From NCBI RefSeq assembly GCF_004011695.2, contig NC_082412.1, positions 930,001 through 994,000 of the forward strand: DNA of 64,000 bases. Direction: 5' to 3'. Below, piece after piece: positions 1 to 10,593 of this stretch. Each line of letters opens with the position of its first letter. The first letter of the stretch is position 1. The notes under the pieces are model-generated. The model was not told the origin of the DNA, ran no database searches, and was given only the letters and a program-made list of their open reading frames with translations. The translations under genes and the position numbers were made by a program. This stretch comes from Ascochyta rabiei. Lineage: Eukaryota > Ascomycota > Dothideomycetes > Pleosporales > Didymellaceae.

Positions 1-27
1 GGACGGACGGACGGACGGACGGACGGT
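1..27. repeat. GGAC tetranucleotide microsatellite
   Basis: Nearly seven perfect tandem copies of GGAC run from the first base of the window, so the array may continue to the left. Confidence 0.9.
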
Positions 28-98
28 TGACTAGGTGCAGGCGTGCCAGGAAGCAAGGAAAGCAAACAGGCTCGTGGCGCGTGCAGTGGGAAGCTCAA

Positions 99-126
99 CA
101 GCAGCAGCAGCAACAGCAGCAGCAGC
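99..126. repeat. CAG/CAA trinucleotide microsatellite
   Basis: Short run of CAG interrupted by one CAA. It would code for polyglutamine on the plus strand, but no supported gene covers it. Confidence 0.8.
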
Positions 127-1118
127 GTGGGCGACGGTTGCAAAGGGGCCTTTTGCTTTTCAAGGCGCGAAATGAGCAGCCCCATCCCCCTTCCCGCCCT
201 CGCCACTCACTGCCGCGCCCCTGACTTGGGCCCAAAGCGACGAAGCTCGGCTGATCGCGCCCACCGCCCAGAGCCTCGATGCCGCACCACCGTTGTCGAT
301 GCGCCTCGTCGCCGTGTACGTCACGACATCCAGCAAACGCCCTCTTGTCCAATTTCTCTGCAACCGCCTGCCAAGCCTCATTTCGTCGTAATGCCACCGG
401 ATCGCCGCCTATTGTACGGTCCTGTTTTGTACGAGCCCCAGCTTCAGCACCCTCATCAACCAAGCAAGCGCTGGCAGCCTGCCTGCACCCCTCAGCCCCC
501 CGCCAACCACCTACCCCCGGCCGTAAGCCTGCCCCCATGGCAGTAGCACAGCCTGCCGCCGTGAGACGTCGTTACCTCGAGACCGGTGCGCCGTACCACT
601 CACTGCCCTCACGTTGGAGCCTCTCGACGTTGGCGCCGATGTGCGCCCGACTCGTCCGGATCGCTGCTGTGAAAAACCGCCGTCTCCGTCACGGAGGAAA
701 GAAGACGCGCACTCATCGCTTGCAGAGCTCCTCAACGCTCATTCGAGCACGAAGCGAGACGGGAAAAAAAAACAAAACTAAACAAAAACAAGAATGAAAC
801 CAAAACTAACGTGACAAAGAAAAAATGGTAAAGGGTTACGCAGAAAATTCTTTCATCTCTCCTGTATGAGGCCACGTCGTCCAACGTCGAATCACATCGT
901 TGCAGTCCAGACAGGAAGTATTCTGACTTTTGCGTAATTCTACCCAAACCCGACGCAGGCCAATCACACGCCTGCATGACGTTTCGCTTGTCGATCCCGT
1001 GATAGCACATTGTGATTGCCATCAATATATCGTTCCTTTGGGGAATACGGGTTAATCTCAATCTCCACATAATCCATTTACAGCTTTATAAGCTATCTAG
1101 GCATGCCCTCTCGTTATC

Positions 1119-1235
1119 ACTACTACTACAACTGCTGCCGCCGCTGCTGCTGTTGCTGCTACTGCAGTTGCTGCTACTGCTACTTCTGCTACTACTCCTA
1201 CTACCATCTCTACTACTACTCCCACTACTACCATA
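1119..1235. repeat. Imperfect CTN trinucleotide repeat
   Basis: About 115 bases of CTA, CTG, TTG and CCG-type triplets with strict three-base periodicity. The open frames across it are artefacts of the periodicity (poly-Leu, poly-Cys/Tyr or poly-Ser according to frame). Confidence 0.85.
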
Positions 1236-1578
1236 ACAACATAGCATCATCCGTGCCGTCACTCTGCAATGCCTACTGTCGACCGTGGACTGTGTACGTT
1301 GAAATGATATGTTTTTGCTAACTCTGATGCAGAGATATTTGACTGTTGAGAACCCAAGAAAGCAAGCTTTCAGCACGCCCAGCGGCTACGTCCAGATCCA
1401 ACCTCCAGAACATGCCACAAACAAACTTGCAGCACACCTTGTGAAAAAAAAAGCTTCCTCCACCAACAAAGGGTATGGAAAATCGCAACAAAGGAGACAA
1501 CAGCTCTTGGCAGCAGAATGGCAATGAAGAAATCGCCCAACGAGCTTGATGAACAAGACGAAAACAGAAAAAAAAATG

Positions 1579-1600
1579 AAAAAAAAAAAAAAAAAAAAAA
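1579..1600. repeat. A22 homopolymer tract
   Basis: Uninterrupted run of 22 A, flanked by further A-rich sequence from about 1564 to 1610. Confidence 0.9.
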
Positions 1601-2110
1601 GGAAAAAAAAGATCCGCTGTGAATGCACCACGTAGCAACCTCCAACACCGCGACCCGACAACCACGCACTGAGGTGGTGGCGCAGGTTCCACCAGTCCGC
1701 CGTTCTGTATATGTCCCATCTTTCAAAGATAACCCCAAGCAACGCCGTAGATGGAATCGATCCCAGGTAGCGTGGCCGTTCAGATTGCGTTACCAAGCTT
1801 TGTGTAGTGGGAATTGAATGGGAGCATGCTCTCACGTCGATAGCGATGAGAGACTGAAGAGGATGAGGAAGAAAAAAGAAGAAATCAAACAAGAAGACGC
1901 AGCTGTATGTCGAGCGCTCGGAGCCAATATATGAGGGAAGGCAAACACACATTAGGTAGGACCATGGCCAACAAATACAACCCCGCCACACCCTCTCCTC
2001 TGTTTCCATGGAGACTTTGGGTGCGACGCGGTGCTGGCGCCAAGGCAACAATGACAGGGTATTAGCGCAGGCGAAATGACAGAGACCAGAAACACAAGTC
2101 CATGCCGTCT

Positions 2111-3965
2111 TTACATCTGGTGGTGATGATGTTCGGGCGACAGACTCGAAGGGTCGAGTGTACCAAAAGACACCAGATTTTGCATGTCTAGGTCATCAAC
2201 GCTCTCTTCCATCATAGGCGAACGGAAGGGATGGTTGAGATTCTGCTTTGCGTACATATCCGTCATGTGAAGCGTCTCATCCGACATGCCGCTATCGTGA
2301 GGCATGAGGTAAACATCCGCAGAGCCATCACGGCCGAACGAGTTGAGCGGCGGTGACTGGTTGGCAATGATGGGATCGTGGTGACTCATCGGTGGCATAG
2401 GGGAATTCATCGCCGCCGAGTGAGGTGGCGGCCCCATCGGTGTGTGCACGTACGGTGGGATGTTGTAGTGCTGACCAAAGTTGGAGGCAGGGATGTTGTC
2501 GTTCTGAGGTCCAGATGTGTAGAATGACGGTGTGCCATACTCAGACGGCGAGTTGGCGGTCGTGGCTGACATGGGGTACTGACGGTAGTCGCCCATGCCG
2601 TAACCAGCAGAGGTATCAATGCTTAGATGCGGGCCAATGGGGCCTGACGAGCTGTGAGGGATGGGGGCAAAGATCTCCTGGTTCGGATTGTACGGTGACG
2701 GCTCGGGCTGGATCATAAAAGACGGCATAGGGTTACGCAGCATCGAGAAGTCAACCGCCACAGGTACCGAGCGAGAACGCTGGCGTTTGTGACCACGCGG
2801 TGGGAACGGACCTGGCGTGAGGTGGGAGTCATGAAACATACCGCTGTGGGGGTGTACCACATGGTTGGGTTGCGATGCAGGACGGAAGTTGATTGGTGAG
2901 ACGGGTGCCGAGACCGCGGTGGCATGCGGGTCGTACATGTTATGGCGGCTCTGAAACGCTTCCAGTGAGACAAGTTTCGCCAATTGTCCGCTCAGCACCT
3001 TAGGATGCCCACCAAGATGGTGAACCATGACCTGCGATGCCTGCTGATCCTCGGTGAAATCACCACACTGGAAGAAGCCTCCCGAGCCAGAAGAGTCCAT
3101 GAAAAAGTTTGGTGGACGATTGAGTTCCACAACGAGGCCTCCTGGTCGCTGAGAAGCACCCTCTGCATTTGTGGCCATGTCTCCATTGTCGAGGCTGATG
3201 TTCTTGATGTAAGAGAAAGGGTACTCGATCTTGTATCCTGCTGAGTCGTTGTTGATGTAGTATGTGATGCAGCACTTCTCTGGCGAGTAGAAGATGACCA
3301 GATCCATAGCGCTCTGGCCAACTCTCCTCCAGCTTCCGACGCTCAAGGAGCGGACCGAGAAGTGAGTGATGACTGGTAATCGTTAGTGTAGGTTCGTAGG
3401 CAAGCACAAAAACGGATCCAGCTTACCAACTTTCGAGGAGCTGGTGTCAGTGTTGAGGAGCATGCCGCTGCCATACGGTATGCCACCAGCGCGACCAAGG
3501 AAGCTGCTTCCTATCGACTTGCCAGACTCCATGGCCTGTAGAGCAAGGTATCGTCGCATGGATTCAGGTATGTCGTTACAGTCGTCACCGTTCTCGATGC
3601 TTTTCTTGGCAATGTTCTTTATTTTAGCTCGCCTACGTGACATGTTAGTAGATTGAACTGTGAGGTGGGCGCGGATTGTCTGCGCACCTGTTCTGGAACC
3701 AAATCTGCACTGAGCGCTCCGTCATGTTGATTTCAGATGCTATTCTCTCGCGGGTAACGGCGGTGGGGGTGGGGTTCTTGTTGAATTCGATCTCTAGGGT
3801 GACTAGTTGATCCTGGGTAGCCCTCTGGCGCTTCTGGTTCCTTTGTTGCTGGGTAAGGGTGCTCTTGCGTGGGGGACGGCGCGCGGCTGAGCTCGAGGAG
3901 GTTGTGGGAGTCTGGGCGGAGGGAGAGGGAGTGGAGGACTCCATAATGTCGTCGAGGGATTGCAT
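2111..3965 (-). CDS. Homeodomain transcription factor
   Basis: Nuclear DNA-binding regulator. Three exons read on the minus strand: 3965-3688, 3632-3427 and 3372-2111, with GT-AG introns of 55 and 54 bases; together they give 581 residues. Residues about 30-97 form a homeodomain: a basic arm, then a helix-3 WFQNRR motif that is split by intron 1, the Arg codon being completed across the junction. After a short linker comes a block with [10 protein letters not shown] and an [17 protein letters not shown] motif, which I associate with the fungal Htf1/HbxA-type homeobox proteins that control conidiation (from memory, not checked). The C-terminal half is Pro/Ser/His-rich and ends in a His run. 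Start chosen at the Met before [10 protein letters not shown]; an upstream in-frame Met at 4061 is possible. Long non-coding DNA on both sides is typical of a developmental regulator. Confidence 0.85.
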
Positions 3966-6442
3966 CTTGAAGAGGAGTGTAGACCAAGACGAGGAGTGGT
4001 GAGTTGGTGAGTGGCTCGAAGGAATGGGAGAGATATACGAGGGCGCGGTCAAGCCAAGCACCTGTCTATCAATGTTCGTGAGGAGTCGTATAGGGCAAGG
4101 GATCCAAGCAAGTGGATGTGTGAAGGTACAAGAGCGTTACGAGGCGTTGGGCGGGTCCAGTTGGGCGGTGTGCACAGGGGGGGCACGTCTAGTTCGAGGC
4201 TCAAGCTACCGTCCAGGCGCGTAGGTGGTCTTCAAGGAAAGAAGTCTGCTAGCCAGGGAGCAGGTATCAAAGTATGATCGTCCAAACGCGATTCTGGTCT
4301 CGGAAAGGAGTGGAACGGGGCTGGGGGAAGCTAAGGAGCGGACAGGCAGGGCCTAACGGATGGGGTGGAGTGGAAATGAATGTGGGCAAAGGCCGAAAGG
4401 AATGGCGGCACTTCGCAGAAGTCGACAAGAGAAGTGAACGTGACGAGAGAGGCAATCGCACCAGATGTGAGGTTGACACGGGAAGGCGATGGATTAAGAC
4501 AAAGTCGTGGAGAGGAAGGGGGAAATTAAAGGGCATCAGCAAGACGAGTAGGGGGAGAATAGGCGCCTTGCCCGATTGAGCGCCTCGCTCCTGCCACCAA
4601 GCGCGCCCGAATACCGGCTGCATCCACACACAGCGTCAGGATGTAAGTTTAGCACACACGGCTGGCCGTTTATAACACGCCAGCGCCAAAGGCCGGCGGT
4701 GACGCGGGAAACGCTTACTTGCTCCTGCGACTGCTGCTGGATGCGGAGCTCCCGCTTGCAGTGCCTGATCCTTTTGATGCACGTCGACGCCTGTTCTAGA
4801 GTTGATGTTCAGCGTTCGGTGTTCAGCATCCAGCGCACGGCGGTCCACGCCAGGCTGAGCGCGTGCTGTCCTGAAGGCCAGGGGGCCACTGCGACCGCTG
4901 GAACCAGGCGCGTCGCACTCGGACAAACCCAAGACGTTTTCAGGAGACCTTCACTCAGGGTGACAGGGTACCTCCCATGCTGCAGAAAAGCTCGGACGGC
5001 GCAGCTCTCGATGCCTACTCTCACAACAATGCCTCGAGCTCTCCAGCGGTGCTCTAGCAAGAGCGTTGAACGGCCGAGATGGTCTGTAAGCGTCTGAGTA
5101 ATCTGAAGCTCGCACACATGGCCATTCCCAGGCGACGCTGAATGCAGCATGTAGACAGATTGCGCGCCTGTGGTATCCGACGTTTCCTGCAGCGTGAAAG
5201 GGTATCCTGACGATCCCCGTCGCAAAACGAGCTCGCCGACTGCCACTGCGGTTTGGAAGTGGCAGCGCATAAACACGTCGTTGCGTGAGGAGCGCGGCAG
5301 ACACCGTCTAGCTCGCTGGGCGCTATCCAAGCGTCAGGTACAGGTACCAGAGAACACGAGGTCCACTATTATCACCACCGGCGGACCTCGTCGTGTCACC
5401 CCATGGCTGCCAACTGCGACGCACGGCCTGGCATCTGCGGCGCGATTCGGTCTTTCGACTGCGTACCGCATGCGCCGCATCGCAAGGGTTTCCCTCCAGC
5501 CTTCGGCGGCAGGAAGACCCGCATTGGCATCGTGAGCATGTCGCAGGTCCTCAACAGCCCCTCGTCGCTGATCCCTCGGGTGAGCCGAAAGCGAAGAGAT
5601 CCTGATCGAGCATCAGTGCCCGTGCTGTCTGATCGTGCCCGACTTGATCCAATGGCTCCAAAATATCACGACTTGGAGAGACAACTGCAATTTCTCTGGC
5701 CCTGACGTCTTCGTTCGGGAAACAGACCAAGTGGGCGTCTAGTCGCCCTACAGCTGTCCATCTGTGTACCAAAGACTTCCCTGCTACCGCGACACCAGGC
5801 ACGGCAGCGTGAATGGCGGAGAGGCACTGCAAGCGAGCAGATAGCGACCCAGGATCCGGATTCCAAACCCCTCCACTTCAACGCGTCCACGCCGCCCGGC
5901 ACCGAACGGAGTTTTCAAGCGCCCACATCCCGAAGCATTCTCCACCACTCACGTGTTGCCCTGACCCGTCTTCTCAAGCATGCCTGTCTCTGCTTGCAAG
6001 TCTGCGCTCGATTTGCTTTGGTGCCACTACCGCACTTGAGGCTGCCTACCAAAACAGCCCTCACGTTGTCATTTCGGCGGACAACCATGTCCTGTCATGC
6101 TCTCGTGTTTCAACGTCGCACCATTGGAGGCAGAGTGCAGCCCTGCTAACCACTGGTTCGAGTCCACCATCAGGATGCGTACGCTACCCTCAAAAGCCGT
6201 GGAAATCATGTTCGCTCCCATGACTGCGAGCGCCATGCGCGTACCCACCTGCGCTACGCGACTCTTTAGAAACCACTTGTGACGTGCGAAGACCTCGAGG
6301 CACGCTTCCAGAAGGTCTACAGAAGGAGGGTCATCGCTGCTTTCCTAGCTTCGATTGACCGCTAGATTGGGCATCGATACATGCCGCACTTCTACTGATT
6401 CATGTCGTCTACACGGCGGTGGCTTGCGTCTGCTTGTCAGGC
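3966..6442. other. Long upstream region of the homeodomain gene, no gene recognised
   Basis: About 2.5 kb separates the homeodomain start from the mdm10 stop. Several frames stay open for 100-170 codons (for example 4809-5330 minus and 5170-5535 plus) but overlap on opposite strands, are rich in Arg, Ser and Pro and match no family I know. The likeliest content is a long promoter and 5' leader for the homeodomain gene plus the 3' flank of mdm10. Confidence 0.5.
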
Positions 6443-7713
6443 TCACGAAGAGTACTGCAGTTCGATGCCGACGGACCGAAAGATCTGCTCTCTTTTCTTG
6501 AGGTCCAGGCTTGCGCCAAGGCTGAACAGCAGCTCTTTGATCCTGCCTTCCCATAGCACTCCTACGTGCCAATCCTGGTTGACCCTGGCCTTCAACACCC
6601 CAGAAACGTCGTCGTCGGGGGAGATGGCGCGCTGCTCCCAATCTGGGCGCAGCTTCTTCACGGCCCACTCGACATCTGTGTTGCTGCGTCGCCGCCACAG
6701 TTCGCAACCGAGCTGAAGCTCGCTTTCGTACGAGTAGAAGTTGAAGTCAAAACGAGAACAGAGCGCCAGACAAGATCCAGCTTTGACCGAGTAGGTGGAA
6801 GAAAGATTACCCATCAGCGGGTTCAGCGTAAGCGTCATGGTATACGGAAAGCCTGGGTGTCTGGGCAGTGTTGTGAACCGCAAGCCAGTGCTGATGCCTC
6901 CGCTCTTATTCAAAAGGCCATAGTACAGCTCCGCTCCTGCGCTGAAGCGACCATGCACCGGTTCCACTTGATCGACAGATATCGGTTCTGTTGGCGCGTT
7001 CCTGGGGTCTGCGCCGAAATTATAGAGACCTCGCACGCCCATCAAAGCGGAATCCGTGCTGTACATGTACTCTGTGCTGTATTTGCCCACATCGTTCTGT
7101 AGCAAGGCAAGGATTGTGCCCCCATTGTTGAGGTTCGAGTCGCTGACAGCGGCAATCCGGAGCTGACGCGTGGGCGTGAGGCGGCGCAGATACAGGGCTT
7201 CCAATCTCGATTGAGGAAGGAACACCCGTCCATACAGCAGTGTGTCTGCCTGTCTCAGCTTGCTTCAGGCCCATGTCGTTGGGAGCTTACTTTTGCGATC
7301 AACCCGCTTTCCAGCATGCCAGAGCTCCCACCACCAGTTCTCATCGGGCCTCCGCAGCTCTTGTACATGCTTGTAGCCTCGTATGACGTTCTTCAGGTCG
7401 ATGTGGGAGCTCTTGAACTCCTTTTTCAAGGGCAGTGACGAGTAGAGGTACGACACTGAGCCATCTACCACACCTACACTTCCCAAGGTGTACGAAGTCG
7501 CAAAGTTGGGCGCAGCAAGGGACGAGATCTGTAATCGCAGGCCTTGTGGAATCTGGAAATCGAGCAACTCTGCTTTCGTCAGCATCGACTGGTAGGCAGC
7601 TTGCAATGAGAGGTACCTCGTGCCGTGGCATTCAAAGCGCCGTAGGAATTGTCCAGGTTCCAGTGCGAAGCTTCGTAGAATGCATTCTGCACATTCTCCA
7701 TGAAGTCCAACAT
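6443..7713 (-). CDS. mdm10: Mdm10, mitochondrial outer-membrane beta-barrel of ERMES
   Basis: Mdm10 is a VDAC-like beta-barrel that anchors the ERMES ER-mitochondria tether and also acts with the SAM complex in outer-membrane protein assembly. Three exons on the minus strand (7713-7617, 7569-7291, 7245-6443) with 47- and 45-base introns encode 392 residues. Recognised by the N-terminus MLDFMENVQNAFYEASHWN, the LLDFQIPQGLRLQISSLAAP block just after intron 1, the TSYTLGSVGVVDGS strand, WWELWHAGKR, LLYGRVFLPQSRLEALYLRR across intron 2, and the end GIELQYSS, all characteristic of fungal Mdm10. The amphipathic beta-strand pattern runs through the whole protein with no signal peptide. Length is slightly below the usual 430-490 residues. 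The start lies 227 bases from mrt4, which is transcribed the other way. Confidence 0.93.
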
Positions 7714-7940
7714 GTCGCTGTCACGAGCGGAGCATGCTGAGGAGCGCGCAAAAGGTTCGAGGGCTTGGAGCTTACTGGCGAGAGGTACAGCGACGAGTGG
7801 TGGAGCTTGAGCCGCGGCTGCATCGCGCTAAGGGTCGGCGGTCGCTTTCCCCCCGCCGCGCATTTGAACTTTTTGCGACTCAATAACTTTTGTCTCCAGG
7901 AACAACACCCAAGTCCACAAACCACAACCACACCGCCAAC
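7714..7940. promoter_or_regulatory. Shared divergent promoter region, mdm10/mrt4
   Basis: Only 227 bases separate the two start codons, so both promoters and 5' leaders must fit here. No clear TATA box is visible; the mrt4 side is C/A-rich up to its start codon. Confidence 0.7.
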
Positions 7941-8703
7941 ATGCCCAAGTCAAAGCGCGCCAAGGTCGTACATCTCACCCAGACAGACAAGAAAGGCAAA
8001 GAGCTTTCGCAGAAACTCTTCGCCAATGTCCAGGAAGCCGCCGAAAATTTCGAGCACATCTTCGTCTTCTCTGTCGCAAACATGCGAAACTCGTACCTGA
8101 AGCAAGTGCGCGCTGAATTCTCTGACAGCCGGTAAATCTAGGTCTCGAGTCATAAGGCACAAATTTTCATAGTAACATTTGCGCAGATTCTTCTTTGGCA
8201 AGACGAAGGTCATGGCCAAGGCCCTCGGCATGACGCCCGCTGAAGAGCACCTCACCAACCTCTCCGAGCTGACCAAGCATCTCGCTGGCAATGTCGGTCT
8301 CTTCTTCACCAACCGTGAGCCCGCCGACGTCCTCGAGTACTTTGCTGCATACTCGCAGACGGACTTTGCGCGCGCCGGTGTCACCGCCACACACACGTTC
8401 ACAATCCCTGCTGGTGTCGTCTACTCGAGAGGTGGAGAGGTGCCTGCAGAGGAGGATGTCCAGCTGCCTCACAGCGTTGAGACCACCATTAGGAAATGGG
8501 GTATGCCCACCCGGTTGGACCAGGGTAAGGTCACACTGGATGCACCCTACACTGTGTGCAAGGAGGGACAGGTTATGAACAGTCACCAGACTGCGCTGCT
8601 GAAGATGTTTGGCGTGGCTATGGCCGACTTCAAGATCGACCTCAAGGCCTATTACTCGAAGAAGACCGAGTCGGTGACTGAAGTTGACGCCATGGAGGAG
8701 TAG
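7941..8703 (+). CDS. mrt4: Mrt4, ribosome assembly factor (P0-like)
   Basis: Mrt4 is a nucleolar paralogue of ribosomal stalk protein P0. It occupies the P0 site on pre-60S particles and is displaced late in assembly. Exons 7941-8131 and 8187-8703, joined over a 55-base intron, give 235 residues, almost exactly the length of yeast Mrt4. The N-terminus MPKSKRAKVVHLTQTDKKGK is diagnostic, followed by the RNA-binding L10-like fold with VANMRNSYLKQVR, SRFFFGKTKVMAKALG across the intron, GLFFTNREP and the insert region ending KMFGVAMADFKI. Unlike P0 it lacks the acidic C-terminal stalk peptide, as expected for Mrt4. The start codon sits in a favourable context (CCAACATGC). Confidence 0.95.
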
Positions 8704-9124
8704 AATACTCCAGTGATCATTGAGAGTCGATATGCATCTGGGCGGCGTTCCAAAGGCGTTGGTTTGGTTCAGTAAAAGTTCAACAATTCGGCTACTATTG
8801 TCGGGTCGTCACAAGCATAGCTTCAATATACCCTTTCATGTTGATCGTCTCCGTTTCTCGGCGTGAGCCTGCTAACTCTACAATAAAGCTCGCACTGTTC
8901 TCGAACGTCTACATGCTGAACACGCCGCAAGCTCCCTGAACACTATGTCTTGCACCTGCGACCTGTGTGCTTCTGGACGTCCTTCATCATATCGACAGCA
9001 CCCCACGACGGTCCTCCTACCTCACTACAGCAATTCCACAACCCGCACGCCTCACCGTCTACGAGTACCACACTTTCTCGGTGCTTCTGGGCCGAAGAAA
9101 AAAACACGACATCCAGATCCCCCA
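8704..9124. other. Convergent intergenic region
   Basis: 421 bases between the mrt4 stop and the stop of the opposite-strand secreted-protein gene. I see only 3' untranslated-type sequence; an AATAAAG at about 8881 could serve as a polyadenylation signal. Confidence 0.55.
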
Positions 9125-9692
9125 TCAAGCCAGCGCCAGCCCAGCAAGCAGTCCACCAACAACGACACCCACGACCCCAGCCCGATTCGCAACAGCCGCC
9201 GCCGAACTCTGCTGAGCCGGCGCCGACGCAGAAGCCGACACAGCCGCCGAGCTGACAGCACTGCTCGCGCTCCTCGACGCGCTTGAAGACGTGGGCGTAG
9301 GATGTGACGACGACGACGATGATGATGATGCACGACTAGCGGAACTCAACCCAGCCGACGAGCGGGACAGCGTCGACGGCAGGATGATGCCAGAGATGGT
9401 AGTCGCGGCGCTAAACGCATCTGTGGGCTGGATAGCGGGCAGTGTGGTTTGTATTGGGATGACGAGGGAGCTGTAGGCGAAGTAGGGTGCTTCTGAGGGA
9501 TTGAACAAAGGCCCCGTGTCTATGAAGTGTCTGTCAGATACCAAGTTTTGCAGCTTCATTGAACGCGGGTTCCTTTCGAGGAGAAGAGTGAAATCCATGG
9601 CATGACGCGACGTGACGTGACTTACAACTCGATTCCAACGCAACTGCAGCACCCGCGAGGCCGAGCACGAGCAAGGCGATGGAACTCCGCAT
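9125..9692 (-). CDS. Small Ser/Ala-rich secreted protein, probably GPI-anchored
   Basis: Two exons (9692-9626 and 9519-9125) over a 106-base intron predict 153 residues. Residues 1-20 (MRSSIALLVLGLAGAAVALE) are a clean signal peptide. A short conserved-looking segment TGPLFNPSEAPYFAYSSLV follows, then about 80 residues dominated by Ser, Ala, Thr and Pro, likely O-glycosylated, and a final hydrophobic stretch GVVGVVVGGLLAGLALA preceded by small residues, the pattern of a GPI-attachment signal. It would therefore sit at the plasma membrane or in the cell wall. The acceptor was chosen because it is the only nearby AG that joins the two frames without a stop. I do not recognise a named family; the function is unknown. 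Confidence 0.65.
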
Positions 9693-10593
9693 CTTGTCCG
9701 CAGGTTTTGTGAGTATGCCACGTACAGATGGTATGCAACGACAGCAAACCAGGCAGGAGGTAGAGAAGAAACAAAAGCCGCCGTTGACGTAGCAAGAAGC
9801 TACAGAGCACAAAAGCACAGCGTCAAGTACACAAACCTATAACGCACCGCAGTTATCCATTGCCGCCCACGAGCCTGCGACTAACCCCGTCCTTATTACA
9901 CTATACCAGCACGCCCAATAGCGCGCGTATTAACCACCATCCAGTCAGCTCCATTACGCTTCCCAAGAGGCCGCTCGAGCAGCTTGTTACGAGGGCTAGG
10001 CCCTCGTGTTAGCCGGGAACCGGCTAGGCGCGCTCGGAGAACACTTCAGTGCTGGGCTGGGCTGAGAGGGAGAGTTATTTACAGCAACTGTTTACGAGCA
10101 CACGATACGAGGATTGTCAGGGCAAGTGGGAAATGCATTGGTTCGCGTGCTGCGAGGTGGGTGGTTTGGATTGGGCGGCGTTTTTTTTTGGGGGGGGTGC
10201 TAGGGCGGCGGCTGTAGCGCCGCTGTGGGTGGCTGCATTGCATTGCATGACTTGACTTGCGTGGCTTGGCAGGTACGGGAGCGTGATCTGCAGGGTTTGT
10301 TGTTGCGAGGTTCGATGTCAACTCTAGCAGTCCCTCTGTTTCTGCATGTCATCGGTTTTGAACGGATATTGGCTACGAACGACATCTCTTGCCAAGCGTA
10401 CCCCGCACGGGAAGTAGATGAAGCAGAATGAGAGCGACGACTGGTGAGTCGGAAGGCTGTTTTGCATGTACGCGAATACAATAGCACTTTGCTTTGATAC
10501 CTAAACATGAGATTTACCTAGCACCATATTCAACAAAAGACTAGAGGGGTGTCATTGCATAATAGCATACTCTGTCTCTTCGCCTGTTCAACT
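9693..10593. other. Intergenic region
   Basis: 900 bases upstream of the secreted-protein gene and downstream of the CofD-family gene. It contains a T9G8 homopolymer pair at 10181-10197. No coding sequence is recognised. Confidence 0.55.

Larger units (their letters stand above)
1..2110. other. Intergenic region with simple repeats, no gene recognised
   Basis: This 2.1 kb stretch lies downstream of the homeodomain gene. Open frames here are low-complexity or Pro/Arg-rich and show no recognisable domain, so I call none. It holds a GGAC tetranucleotide run at 1-27, a CAG-rich run at 99-126, an imperfect CTN trinucleotide run at about 1119-1235 and an A-tract at 1579-1600. Part of it could be the 3' untranslated region of the homeodomain gene or the promoter of a gene left of the window. 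Confidence 0.6.

Noticed and set aside
43..546. 167-codon open frame starting MPGSKESKQ
   Set aside because: Low-complexity Ser, Pro and Arg content with a microsatellite inside and competing frames on both strands.
1086..1376. Poly-Ser, poly-Leu and poly-Cys/Tyr frames
   Set aside because: All are generated by the CTN trinucleotide repeat.
4809..5330. 173-codon open frame on the minus strand
   Set aside because: No recognisable domain; overlaps similar-length open frames on the other strand in GC-rich DNA, so openness is weak evidence.
6150..6180. Possible tRNA T-arm (CTGGTTCGAGTCC)
   Set aside because: The flanking bases do not pair into a 5-base stem, and no acceptor, D or anticodon arm can be built upstream.
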